Below are positions 51,966 through 60,951 of a stretch of DNA of 64,000 bases, piece after piece; the first letter of the stretch is position 1; each line of letters opens with the position of its first letter. This DNA comes from Streptomyces sp. NBC_01716 (GTDB taxonomy: Bacteria; Actinomycetota; Actinomycetes; Streptomycetales; Streptomycetaceae). The position numbers and the translations under genes were made by a program. The stretch is from the NCBI RefSeq assembly GCF_036248275.1, contig NZ_CP109181.1, positions 5,518,001 through 5,582,000 of the forward strand, in the 5' to 3' direction. The notes beneath the pieces were generated by a model. The model saw only the letters and a program-made list of their open reading frames with translations, made no database searches and had not been told where the DNA came from.

Positions 51966-54271
51966 GCAACGACGCGGCCACCGAGACCAAGACGCTCGAC
52001 GGCCCCCAGCAGGAGCCGCCCGCGCTGGGTCTCGGCGCTTCTCTCCCACCGGCCGACGCCCGCGCCAAGACCGAGGGCACGTTCCCGTACGCCGCCGACC
52101 TCTGGGCCGAGGGCCTGCTCTGGGCGGCGCTGCTGCGCTCACCGCACCCCCACGCGCGCATCCTGTCGATCGACACGTCCGCCGCCGCCGAAATGCCCGG
52201 CGTACGGGCCGTGGTGACCCATCTCGACGTGCTCGGCGACACCTCCTACGGACGGCTCGTCGCCGACCGACCCGTCTTCGCCTCCGACGTCGTACGCCAC
52301 CACGGCGAGGCCATCGCCGCCGTCGCGGCCGACCACCCAGACGCCGCCCGGCTGGCCGCCGCCGCCATCGCCGTCGAGTACGAGGTCCTCGCCCCGGTCA
52401 CCGACCCGGAGAAGGCCTTCGAGGCCGAGCCGCTGCACCCCGACGGCAATCTCATCCGCCATATCCCGCTGCGCTACGGCGACCCCGACCTCATGGGCGA
52501 GGTGGTCGTCGAGGGCCTGTACCGCATCGGCCGCCAGGACCCGGCCCCCATCGGCGCCGAGGCCGGGCTCGCCGTGCCGCGCCCCGACGGCGGCGTGGAG
52601 ATCTACACGGGTTCCACCGACCCGCACACCGACCGCGATCTGGCCGCCGCCTGCTTCGGCCTCGAACCCGACCAGGTGAAGGTCGTCGTCACCGGCGTTC
52701 CCGGCGCCACCGGCGACCGCGAGGACCCCGGCTTCCAGATCCCGCTCGGCCTGCTCGCGCTGCGGACCGGCTGCCCCGTGAAGCTGGCCGCGACCCGCGA
52801 GGAGTCCTTCCTCGGCCACGCCCACCGGCACCCGACGCTGCTGCGCTACCGCCACCACGCCGACAGCGAGGGCCGGCTCGTCAAGGTCGAGGCGCAGATC
52901 CTGCTCGACGCGGGCGCGTACGCGGACGCCTCGTCCGAATCCCTCGCGGCGGCCGTGGCGTTCGCCTGCGGGCCGTACATCGTCCCGCACGCCTTCATCG
53001 AAGGCTGGGCCGTACGCACCAACAACCCGCCCTCCGGCCATGTCAGGGGCGAGGGCGCGATGCAGGTCTGCGCCGCGTACGAGGGCCAGATGGACAAGCT
53101 GGCCACCAAGCTCGGCATCGACCCGGCCGAACTGCGCCTGCGCAACGCGCTGGCGACCGGCGACATCCTGCCCACCGGGCAGACCGTGACCTGCCCGGCG
53201 CCCGTCGCCGAACTGCTGCGCGCCGTACGCGACTTCCCCCTCCCCACGCTTCCCAAGGACGTCCCCGAGTCGTCCTGGCTGCTGCCGGGCGGGCCGGAGG
53301 GCGCGGGCGAGCCCGGCGCCGTACGCCGCGGTGTCGGCTACGCGCTCGGCATGGTCCACATGCTGGGGGCCGAGGGCGCCGACGAGGTCTCCACCGCGAC
53401 GGTCAAGGTCCACGACGGTGTCGCCACGGTCATCTGCGCGGCCGTCGAGACCGGCCAGGGCTTTTCCACGCTCGCCCGCCAGATCGTTCAGGAGACGCTC
53501 GGCATCGAGGAGGTGCACGTCGCCTCGGTCGACACCGACCAGCCCCCGGCGGGTCCCGCCACGCACGGCCGGCACACCTGGGTCTCGGGCGGCGCGGTCG
53601 AGCGGGCGGCGAAGATGGTCCGTACGCAGCTGCTCCAGCCGCTGGCGCACCAGTTCGGGATGTCGACGGAGCTGCTCCAGATCACCGACGGCAAGATCAC
53701 CTCTTACGACGGGGTGCTGTCGACCACCGTCACCGAGGCGATGGACGGCAAGGAGCTGTGGGCCACGGCCCAGTGCCGCCCGCACCCCACGGAGCCGCTG
53801 GACGAGGCGGGTCAGGGCGACGCGTTCGTGGGGCTCGCCTTCTGCGCGATCCGCGCGGTCGTGGACGTCGACATCGAGCTGGGGTCCATCCGCGTCGTGG
53901 AGATGGCGGTCGCGCAGGACGTCGGCCGGGTCCTCAACCCGGCGCAGCTCGCGACCCGTATCGAGGCGGGCGTCACGCAGGGCATCGGTACGGCCCTGAC
54001 GGAGAACCTCCGTACGACCCGGGGTCTGGTACGCCGCCCCGACCTCACCGGCTACGCGCTGCCGACGGCCCTGGACACGGCGGACATCCGCATCGTCAAA
54101 CTGGTCGAAGAACGCGACGTGGTGGCCCCGTTCGGGGCGAAGCCCGCGAGCGCGGTGCCGGTCGTGACGTCCCCGGCGGCGGTCGCGGCTGCGGTGCGGG
54201 CGGCGACGGGGCGGCCGGTCAACAGGCTGCCGATCAGGCCGCAGTCGGCGGTGGTGACGGCGAGCGCGTGA
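51962..54271 (+). CDS. Molybdopterin-binding subunit of a molybdenum hydroxylase, catalytic Glu replaced
   Basis: This 769-residue protein belongs to the XdhA/CoxL family that hydroxylates purines, aldehydes or heterocycles at a molybdenum centre. It keeps the cofactor loops (ETGQGFSTL and GHVRGEGAM). At the C-terminal GAKGxGE motif, which supplies the catalytic Glu in xanthine dehydrogenase, it reads FGAKPASAVPV, with Ala in the Glu position. Normal hydroxylation is therefore doubtful. The start is GTG 51962, overlapping the upstream stop. The substrate is unknown. Confidence 0.85.
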   Translation: MSNDAATETKTLDGPQQEPPALGLGASLPPADARAKTEGTFPYAADLWAEGLLWAALLRSPHPHARILSIDTSAAAEMPGVRAVVTHLDVLGDTSYGRLVADRPVFASDVVRHHGEAIAAVAADHPDAARLAAAAIAVEYEVLAPVTDPEKAFEAEPLHPDGNLIRHIPLRYGDPDLMGEVVVEGLYRIGRQDPAPIGAEAGLAVPRPDGGVEIYTGSTDPHTDRDLAAACFGLEPDQVKVVVTGVPGATGDREDPGFQIPLGLLALRTGCPVKLAATREESFLGHAHRHPTLLRYRHHADSEGRLVKVEAQILLDAGAYADASSESLAAAVAFACGPYIVPHAFIEGWAVRTNNPPSGHVRGEGAMQVCAAYEGQMDKLATKLGIDPAELRLRNALATGDILPTGQTVTCPAPVAELLRAVRDFPLPTLPKDVPESSWLLPGGPEGAGEPGAVRRGVGYALGMVHMLGAEGADEVSTATVKVHDGVATVICAAVETGQGFSTLARQIVQETLGIEEVHVASVDTDQPPAGPATHGRHTWVSGGAVERAAKMVRTQLLQPLAHQFGMSTELLQITDGKITSYDGVLSTTVTEAMDGKELWATAQCRPHPTEPLDEAGQGDAFVGLAFCAIRAVVDVDIELGSIRVVEMAVAQDVGRVLNPAQLATRIEAGVTQGIGTALTENLRTTRGLVRRPDLTGYALPTALDTADIRIVKLVEERDVVAPFGAKPASAVPVVTSPAAVAAAVRAATGRPVNRLPIRPQSAVVTASA

Positions 54272-54307
54272 GCGCGCGAGCTCGGGAGTGCGAAGGACTT
54301 CTTTAAG

Positions 54308-54379
54308 AGGCCGTGGCGGGAATCGAACCCACGTAACTCGATTTGCAGTCGAGCCCCTGAACCACTCGGGCACACGGCC
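54308..54379 (-). tRNA. tRNA-Cys (GCA)
   Basis: On the minus strand, GGCCGTG pairs with CACGGCC to form the acceptor stem. The anticodon arm is CTCGA-CTGCAAA-TCGAG with anticodon GCA, and GGTTCGATTCC is the T-arm. It is 72 nt long, with no CCA encoded. Discriminator T fits tRNA-Cys. Confidence 0.93.
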
Positions 54380-54548
54380 GTGCGTACCGGTGCCCCGACC
54401 GTAAGCGGGCCGGCGCACGCCCCTCAAGGGAACGGCGCGTCCCGCAACACGACTGCCATACGGCGTTCATGGGCGTACGACGAAGGGACGAGAGCGGCCG
54501 GGACCAGCGACAGGTTCCAACCGGTGCCATGCCCCTTACCCTGAGCCC

Positions 54549-56012
54549 ATGACCGCCCTGGACCCGAGCGACGCCGACGTCGCCGCCGAAGCCGCCCCAC
54601 CTGCCCCTTCCGCCCCCGTCGACACCGGTCAGGACGGCATCCTCGGCAGGACACACCGGGCGCTCAGCGTCGGCATCGTCTGTGTCGTCCTGCTGATCGC
54701 CTTCGAGGCGACGGCGGTCGGTACGGCGATGCCGGTCGCCGCACGTGAGTTGCGGGGCGTCTCGCTGTACGCGTTCGCCTTCTCCGCGTACTTCACGACC
54801 AGCCTCTTCGCGATGGTGCTCTCCGGGCAGTGGGCGGACCGCAGCGGCCCGCTCCGGCCGCTGGTCACCGGGATCAGCGCCTTCGCGGCCGGACTGCTGC
54901 TCTCCGGCACGGCCGGCACCATGTGGCTGTTCATCGTGGGCCGGGCGGTCCAGGGGCTCGGTGGCGGGCTGGTGATCGTCGCGCTGTACGTGGTGGTCAG
55001 CCGCGCCTATCCGGAGCGGCTGCGGCCCGCGATCATGGCGGCTTTCGCGGCGAGTTGGGTGATCCCCTCGGTGGTCGGACCGCTCGCCTCCGGCACGGTC
55101 ACCGAACAGCTCGGCTGGCGCTGGGTGTTCATCGGCATCCCGGTGCTGGTGGTGCTGCCGCTGGCGACGGCGCTGCCCGCGATACGGCAGATGGCGAGCG
55201 GGCCCGCCGACCCCTCGGGCCCCGTACCGGCCTTCGACCGGCCCCGGATCCGGCTGGCGCTGGCGATCTCGCTCGGCGCGGGGCTGCTCCAGTACGCGGG
55301 CCAGGACCTGACCTGGTGGTCGCTGCTCCCCGGCGCGGCCGGCGCCGCCCTCATCGTGCCCGCGGTCCTCGGCCTGCTGCCGCGCGGCACCTACCGCGCG
55401 GCCCGCGGCATGCCGTCGGTCGTCCTGCTGCGCGGCGTCGCGGCGGGCTCCTTCATCGCGGCGGAGAGCTTCGTGCCCCTGATGCTCGTCACCCAGCGGG
55501 GCCTGTCCCCGACGCTGGCGGGTCTCTCGCTGGCCGTCGGCGGCGCGACGTGGGCGCTCGGCTCGTACATCCAGTCCCGCCCCCGTATGGAGCCGCACCG
55601 CGAACGGCTGCTGATGGGCGGCATGGTGCTGGTCGCCACGGCCATAGCCGCCGCGCCCAGCGTCCTGATCGACTCGGTCCCGGTCTGGATCGTGGGCGCC
55701 GCGTGGGCGGTGGGCTGTCTCGGCATGGGCGCGGTGATCGCGTCCACGAGCGTGCTGCTGCTGAAGCTCTCACCTCCTGAGGAGGCGGGCACGAACTCCG
55801 CCGCGCTCCAGATCTCCGACGGCCTCTCGAACGTCCTGCTGCTCTCGGCGGGCGGCGCGGCGTTCGCGGCCCTGGGCGGCGGCGCGGTGGGCACCCACGA
55901 CCTCACCACGACGGACGCCTCGCACCCGGCGGCTTTCGCGGCGGTCTTCCTCCCGATGGCGGCGGTGGCGCTGGCGGGGGTGTGGGTGGCGGGGAGGGTG
56001 CGGGTGCGGTGA
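54549..56012 (+). CDS. MFS transporter, drug-exporter type
   Basis: This 487-residue membrane protein has 12-14 spans. It has the motif GQWADRSGPLRP between spans 2 and 3 (MFS motif A) and GRAVQGLGGGL near span 4. It most resembles DHA2-type proton-driven exporters. The N-terminal 35 residues are a hydrophilic Ala/Pro/Asp lead. The substrate cannot be told. It stands beside a tRNA gene with no regulator. Confidence 0.82.
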   Translation: MTALDPSDADVAAEAAPPAPSAPVDTGQDGILGRTHRALSVGIVCVVLLIAFEATAVGTAMPVAARELRGVSLYAFAFSAYFTTSLFAMVLSGQWADRSGPLRPLVTGISAFAAGLLLSGTAGTMWLFIVGRAVQGLGGGLVIVALYVVVSRAYPERLRPAIMAAFAASWVIPSVVGPLASGTVTEQLGWRWVFIGIPVLVVLPLATALPAIRQMASGPADPSGPVPAFDRPRIRLALAISLGAGLLQYAGQDLTWWSLLPGAAGAALIVPAVLGLLPRGTYRAARGMPSVVLLRGVAAGSFIAAESFVPLMLVTQRGLSPTLAGLSLAVGGATWALGSYIQSRPRMEPHRERLLMGGMVLVATAIAAAPSVLIDSVPVWIVGAAWAVGCLGMGAVIASTSVLLLKLSPPEEAGTNSAALQISDGLSNVLLLSAGGAAFAALGGGAVGTHDLTTTDASHPAAFAAVFLPMAAVALAGVWVAGRVRVR

Positions 56013-56039
56013 GCGGTACTAATTTGGTACCGTTCTGGT

Positions 56040-56240
56040 ATGGCTACCAACCTGCGTCTTCGTGACGACCAGACCGAGGCACTGAAGCAGCGTGCAGAGC
56101 AGGAGGGCACCAGCATGCACGCCATACTGCTCCGTGCCGTGGACGACTATCTGGCCAGGACCGCGCATGAGGCCATGGTCAAGAAGACGGCCATGGAGCA
56201 GGCGGCCAAGTGGAGCGAGCTCATGGAGCGGCTCAAGTGA
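56040..56240 (+). CDS. Ribbon-helix-helix-type antitoxin of a Doc-like module
   Basis: This 66-residue protein starts MATNLRLRDDQTEALKQRAEQEGTSMHAILLRAV, the pattern of an Arc/CopG ribbon-helix-helix DNA-binding domain. The C-terminal helix (MEQAAKWSELMERL) would block the toxin. The promoter is short: GGTACC-TTCT-GGTAT lies just before the start. The stop overlaps the toxin start as GTGA. Confidence 0.8.
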   Translation: MATNLRLRDDQTEALKQRAEQEGTSMHAILLRAVDDYLARTAHEAMVKKTAMEQAAKWSELMERLK

Positions 56241-56626
56241 CCTGCGTGTATCTGTCCGCCGAGGACGTCCTTGCCATCGCGGGACACGCGTGCCCCGATA
56301 TGCAGGTGGTGGTCCGCGACGTCGGGCTCCTGGAATCCGCGACCCACCGTCCGTCCGCATCCATGTTCGGCGAGGAGGCGTATCCCGACCTGCTGGGCAA
56401 AGCGGCCTCTCTCCTCCAGTCGCTGGCCATCAATCCCCCGCTGATCGATGGCAACAAGCGCACGGCCTGGCTGTCGTGCGTCACGTTCCTGGCGCTGAAC
56501 GGGGTTCAGTTGCGCCCGGACATCGACGCGGCTGAACGCCTGGTCATTGATGTGGCGACGGGCTCGATGGACGAGGTGAAGGTCATTTCGGAGGCCCTTG
56601 GGGAACTACTGGCACCCCGGATGTGA
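56237..56626 (+). CDS. Doc/Fic-family toxin lacking the motif histidine
   Basis: This 129-residue Doc-like protein would phosphorylate EF-Tu if active. The Fic motif H-x-F-x-D-x-N-K-R is seen as PPLIDGNKRTAW: the D, N, K and R are present, but the histidine is Pro. The ribbon-helix-helix partner and GTGA overlap mark a clear toxin-antitoxin pair. The start is GTG 56237. The activity is therefore open. Confidence 0.82.
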   Translation: MTCVYLSAEDVLAIAGHACPDMQVVVRDVGLLESATHRPSASMFGEEAYPDLLGKAASLLQSLAINPPLIDGNKRTAWLSCVTFLALNGVQLRPDIDAAERLVIDVATGSMDEVKVISEALGELLAPRM

Positions 56627-56743
56627 CCCGGGTCGCACCTGTTCCACGACGGCTTGTTCGTAGGAGGATCGGGCTGGGCCGCCGGTAGGGTGGCCCGGTT
56701 GTCGTATCTGAGCCCGCACCCGAGCGTCCGCGAAGCGGAGACC

Positions 56744-58528
56744 GTGACTACTACCGCCTCCCACCATCTCTCACCCGCCTTCCCCGGCCGTGCCCCCTGG
56801 GGCACCGCCAACAAGCTGCGCGCCTGGCAGGAGAAGGCGCTGGAGCGTTATCTCCAGGAGCAGCCGCGTGACTTCCTCGCCGTCGCGACTCCCGGCGCCG
56901 GGAAGACCACCTTCGCGCTGACCCTCGCGTCCTGGCTGCTGCACCACCACGTCGTGCAGCAGATCACCGTCGTCGCGCCGACCGAGCATCTGAAGAAGCA
57001 GTGGGCGGACGCCGCCGCGCGGATAGGGATCAAGCTCGACCCGGACTACAGCGCGGGGGCGCTGAGCAAGGAGTACCACGGCGTCGCCGTGACGTACGCG
57101 GGCGTCGGCGTACGCCCCATGCTCCACCGCAACCGCTGCGAGCAGCGCAAGACCCTCGTGATCCTCGACGAGATCCACCACGCCGGTGACTCCAAGTCCT
57201 GGGGCGAGGCCTGCCTTGAGGCCTTCGAGCCCGCCGCCAGGCGCCTCGCGCTGACCGGTACGCCCTTCAGGTCGGACACCAACCCGATCCCGTTCGTCGC
57301 GTACGAGGAGGGTGACGACGGCATCCGCCGCTCCTCCGCCGACTACACGTACGGCTACGGCAACGCGCTCGGCGACGGCGTCGTGCGCCCCGTCATCTTC
57401 CTCAGCTACAGCGGCAACATGCGCTGGCGCACCAAGGCCGGTGACGAGGTCGCCGCCAAGCTCGGCGAGCCCATGACCAAGGACGCGACCTCGCAGGCCT
57501 GGCGCACCGCGCTCGATCCGCGCGGCGACTGGATGCCCAACGTGCTGCGCGCCGCCGACCAGCGCCTCACCGAGGTACGCAAGTCCATCCCGGACGCCGG
57601 CGCGCTGGTCATCGCCACCGACCAGGACTCGGCCCGCGCGTACGCCAAGCTCATCCGCGAGATCACGGGGACGAAGGCGACCGTCGTGCTCTCCGACGAG
57701 GCCGCCGCCTCGCAGCGTATCGACGACTTCAGCGCGGGCGACGAGCGCTGGATGGTCGCCGTCCGCATGGTGTCGGAGGGCGTCGACGTACCGCGCCTCG
57801 CCGTCGGCGTGTACGCCACCACCATTTCCACCCCCCTGTTCTTCGCCCAGGCCGTCGGCCGTTTCGTCCGCTCCCGGCGCCGCGGCGAGACCGCGTCCGT
57901 CTTCCTGCCCACCATCCCCGGCCTCCTCGGCTTCGCCAACGAGATGGAGATCGAGCGCGACCACGTCCTCGACAAGCCCAAGAAGCAGGGCGATGACGAC
58001 CCGTACGCCGAGTCCGAGAAGGAGATGGCGGAGGCCGAGCGCGAACTCGACGAGGACACCGGCGAACAGGACATGCTGCCCTTCGAGGCGCTGGAGTCCG
58101 ACGCGGTCTTCGACCGGGTGCTGTACGACGGCGCCGAGTTCGGTATGCAGGCGCACCCCGGCAGCGAGGAGGAGCAGGACTACCTCGGTATCCCCGGCCT
58201 CCTCGAACCCGACCAGGTCCAGATGCTGCTCCAGAAGCGGCAGGCCCGGCAGATCGCGCACAGCCGCAAGAAGCCCGACGCCGAGGCGGATCTGCTGGAG
58301 CTGCCGGCCGACCGGCGCCCGGTGGTCTCCCACAAGGAGCTGCTCGAACTGCGCAAGCAGCTCAACACGATGGTCGGCGCGTACGTCCACCAGAGCGGGA
58401 AGCCGCACGGGGTGATCCACACGGAGCTGCGCCGCGTCTGCGGCGGACCGCCCAGCGCGGAGGCGACCGGGGGCCAGCTCCGTGAGCGGATCAGAAAAGT
58501 CCAGGAGTGGGCGACCCGAATGCGCTGA
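56744..58528 (+). CDS. DEAD/DEAH-box helicase
   Basis: This 594-residue superfamily 2 helicase has Walker A ATPGAGKTT, the DEIHH box (LVILDEIHHAGD), SAT-like LTGTPFRSD, and the C-terminal lobe motifs VSEGVDVPRLAVGVY and QAVGRFVRSR. A charged C-terminal extension of about 150 residues follows. Its target nucleic acid is unknown. GTG 56744 has GCGGAG upstream and is preferred over the open frame from 56654. It is not part of a recognisable defence island. Confidence 0.87.
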   Translation: MTTTASHHLSPAFPGRAPWGTANKLRAWQEKALERYLQEQPRDFLAVATPGAGKTTFALTLASWLLHHHVVQQITVVAPTEHLKKQWADAAARIGIKLDPDYSAGALSKEYHGVAVTYAGVGVRPMLHRNRCEQRKTLVILDEIHHAGDSKSWGEACLEAFEPAARRLALTGTPFRSDTNPIPFVAYEEGDDGIRRSSADYTYGYGNALGDGVVRPVIFLSYSGNMRWRTKAGDEVAAKLGEPMTKDATSQAWRTALDPRGDWMPNVLRAADQRLTEVRKSIPDAGALVIATDQDSARAYAKLIREITGTKATVVLSDEAAASQRIDDFSAGDERWMVAVRMVSEGVDVPRLAVGVYATTISTPLFFAQAVGRFVRSRRRGETASVFLPTIPGLLGFANEMEIERDHVLDKPKKQGDDDPYAESEKEMAEAERELDEDTGEQDMLPFEALESDAVFDRVLYDGAEFGMQAHPGSEEEQDYLGIPGLLEPDQVQMLLQKRQARQIAHSRKKPDAEADLLELPADRRPVVSHKELLELRKQLNTMVGAYVHQSGKPHGVIHTELRRVCGGPPSAEATGGQLRERIRKVQEWATRMR

Positions 58529-58904
58529 TTTTCTGAGCGCCCAGAAATTATTTTCCGCCTCTTCAGACGTCGCTCCGGCGTCCGGAGGGGCGTTTCTACG
58601 CGCGTCCATTCCTGGGAAATCGTGCGATTGGTCAGAGCGATTCCCTTTTCGGTGCCTGTTCCAACCCGAACAGGGACCAACTGACCTCCCATGACCGGAT
58701 TCTGGACGAGGTCTTCCGCTGAGCGGTACGGATCGCTAATGTCCGGTCATTACATACGCGCCGTGGCAGCGCCGCCACGGAGCGCGGCCGGTGCGCCATG
58801 GCCTGCCGGCGGCCTCTCTCCGTGTGTCGCCGATGGGACCGGTGCCGCGGGCTCCGTGAGAGTGCCGTCGTCACTCACTCCGAAACTCCGAAGGAGAGGG
58901 CGTC
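58529..58904. other. 376-bp gap between helicase and IclR genes with two dyads
   Basis: No gene is supported here. The first part (58529-58650) is unusually AT-rich for this genome. A hairpin CCTGTTC-N6-GAACAGG lies at 58655-58674. A dyad TAATG-N6-CATTA at 58737-58752 may be an IclR-type self-regulation site. GAAGGAGAGG before 58905 is the ribosome site of the regulator gene. Confidence 0.5.
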
Positions 58905-59546
58905 GTGACCGCGGAGACCTCCCAGACGCTCGACCGGGGACTGCGCGTCCTCAAACTGCTCGCCGACACCGACCACGGGCTGACCGTCACCGAGTTGTCC
59001 AACAAACTCGGCGTCAACCGCACCGTGGTCTACCGACTCCTGGCCACCCTCGAACAGCACGCGCTGGTCCGCCGCGATCTGGGCGGACGCGCCAGAGTGG
59101 GCCTGGGGGTGCTGCGTCTGGGCCGCCAGGTGCATCCGCTCGTACGGGAAGCCGCGCTGCCCGCCCTGCGCGCGCTCGCCGAGGACATCGGTGCCACCGC
59201 GCATCTGACTCTCGTGGACGGCGCCGAGGCGCTGGCCGTCGCGGTCGTCGAGCCGACGTGGACGGATTACCACGTGGCGTACCGCGCCGGCTTCCGGCAC
59301 CCGCTGGACCGGGGCGCCGCGGGCAAGGCGATCCTGGCCGCCCGGCAGGGCTCGTACACCGAGACGCGGTGCACGCTGACCCACGGCGAACTGGAGGCGG
59401 GCGCCAGCGGCGCCGCCGCCGCGCTCGTCGGGGTGACCGGCATCGAGGGCAGCGTGGGCGTGGTGATGCTCGCCGACTCGGTGCCGGAGCGGGTGGGCCC
59501 GCGCGTGGTCGACGCCGCGCGCGAGGTGGCCGACGCGCTCCGCTGA
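58905..59546 (+). CDS. IclR-family transcriptional regulator
   Basis: This 213-residue regulator has an N-terminal winged helix (GLRVLKLLADTDHGLTVTELSNKLGVNRTVVYRLLATLEQ) and a C-terminal GAF-like ligand domain (AHLTLVDGAEALAVAVVEP, LDRGAAGKAILA). It is a little shorter than the usual 240-260. Its ligand and targets are unknown. The start is GTG with a good GGAGAGG site. Confidence 0.88.
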   Translation: MTAETSQTLDRGLRVLKLLADTDHGLTVTELSNKLGVNRTVVYRLLATLEQHALVRRDLGGRARVGLGVLRLGRQVHPLVREAALPALRALAEDIGATAHLTLVDGAEALAVAVVEPTWTDYHVAYRAGFRHPLDRGAAGKAILAARQGSYTETRCTLTHGELEAGASGAAAALVGVTGIEGSVGVVMLADSVPERVGPRVVDAAREVADALR

Positions 59547-59626
59547 GGCGGTCGCCAGGCGCCCCGGGACGGGCTCCGGAGACGGGCTCTGGACCGGGGC
59601 GGCGGACCGGCCGATAGATTGACGCT

Positions 59627-60409
59627 GTGCTTTCTCGTCTCTCCGGTCTCTCGCGCCCCCGCTCCCTCGCCCTCTCGGCGGTCCCCGTCGTCGCGCTGCT
59701 CGTCGTCGTCGGGGTGGCCCCGCTGCCGTACGCGGTGGCCCAGCCGGGCCTGACCGCGAACGTGCTGGGGGACTACCGGGGCGATCCCGTCATCTCGATC
59801 AAGGGCGCGGAGACCAGAGAGCCGGAGGGTGAGCTGCGGATGACGACGATCCTGGCGACGGGACCGTCCGCCGACGTCGACTTCGGCGATGTGCTCGACG
59901 GCTGGATCCGGACCGACCGCGCGGTGCTGCCCCGCAACTCGGTCTACCCGGCGGGCCAGTCCGACAAGGAGATCGAGCGGCACAACACCCAGGAGATGGT
60001 GAAGTCGCAGAACGTCGCCGTCGACGCGGCCCTCGCCCAGCTGGGCCGCAAGCCGGACTCGGTCGACGTCACCCTCCACCTCGCCGACGTCGGCGGTCCC
60101 AGCGCGGGCCTCCTGTTCGCGCTCGGCATCGTCGACATGCTGGACGGCGACCTCACGGGCGGCCGCTCCATCGCGGGCACCGGCACGATCAGCGCGGACG
60201 GCGACGTGGGCGCGGTGGGCGGCGTCTCCCTCAAGACCCAGGCAGCGGCCCGCGACGGCGCGACGGTCTTCCTGGTCCCGGAGGCGGAATGCACCGACGC
60301 CCGTTCCGAACTCCCCGACGGAATGCGCCTGATCCCGGTCAGAACCCTGAAGGACGCGGTGTCGTCCCTGCGCTCCCTGAAACGGGGCGGCAAGGTCCCG
60401 AACTGCTGA
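59627..60409 (+). CDS. Membrane-anchored Lon-like (S16) serine protease domain protein
   Basis: This 260-residue protein begins with a signal or anchor segment (SAVPVVALLVVVGVAPLPYAVAQ). It ends in an S16 protease domain with the catalytic serine in GGPSAGLLFALG (S159) and lysine in VSLKTQAAARDG (K203). The PDZ domain that joins this domain in YlbL-type proteins is not evident here. It should act outside the membrane. The start is GTG 59627. Confidence 0.83.
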   Translation: MLSRLSGLSRPRSLALSAVPVVALLVVVGVAPLPYAVAQPGLTANVLGDYRGDPVISIKGAETREPEGELRMTTILATGPSADVDFGDVLDGWIRTDRAVLPRNSVYPAGQSDKEIERHNTQEMVKSQNVAVDAALAQLGRKPDSVDVTLHLADVGGPSAGLLFALGIVDMLDGDLTGGRSIAGTGTISADGDVGAVGGVSLKTQAAARDGATVFLVPEAECTDARSELPDGMRLIPVRTLKDAVSSLRSLKRGGKVPNC

Positions 60410-60608
60410 CGGGGGAGCCGTCCGCCGGGGTACGCGACCTTGGTGCCGTGGATGAGACCAGTGAGAACGCTTTGGACAGGGTTGCTGCGGTTGCCAGTCC
60501 CGGTATGCACGCCGCGCGTGCATCCACTCCTGAGGGCAAGGCGGCTATGACGGGATGACCCCGGTCGCTTGAACCTCGGGCACGACCAGGCCGCCGTCGC
60601 CGATCGCT

Positions 60609-60935
60609 TTAGTCAGGCCGCCACACTCCGGCTGCCCAATCCCGTACCTCTGTGAGGTGGTCCGTACGGAGACCGGTGTAAGGGTCGGGTTGGACGAGCA
60701 GGGTGGGGTTGCCGCGAGCGGTGCGTTCCGCAGCCCAGGCGTGGTCGAGGCTGGTGAAGTCGTCGTCGATCCAGACCACGGCGGCTGGGTCGAGCCAGAC
60801 GTCGACGGGTTTGTCCGGCGATCGGCCGGTGGGACGGACGGTGTGGCGGAGGTGGGTGGGCGGGGTGGTGCCGTCGGCGGCCGGGAACGGTATGAGGACG
60901 CCGTCGATGTCCAGGAGCAGATAGGGCAGGGTCAT
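60609..60935 (-). pseudogene. HAD-family protein with internal deletion
   Basis: This 108-residue frame begins with the HAD motif I (YLLLDIDGVLIPF) and ends with the normal C-terminal block (VVWIDDDF, NPTLLVQPDPYTGL, WAAGVW). Streptomyces relatives are about 150-170 residues. The central part with the cap and motif II is missing: VWLDPA runs straight into VVWIDDDF. It is probably an in-frame deletion remnant. It follows the methyltransferase gene on the same strand. Confidence 0.6.
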
Positions 60936-60951
60936 GTGGTGTCTCCGTTGG

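Noticed and set aside
60289..60558. 89-codon frame ending after the S16 protease gene
   Set aside because: Most of it is another frame of the protease gene. The last ~35 codons could be a remnant but nothing supports a gene.
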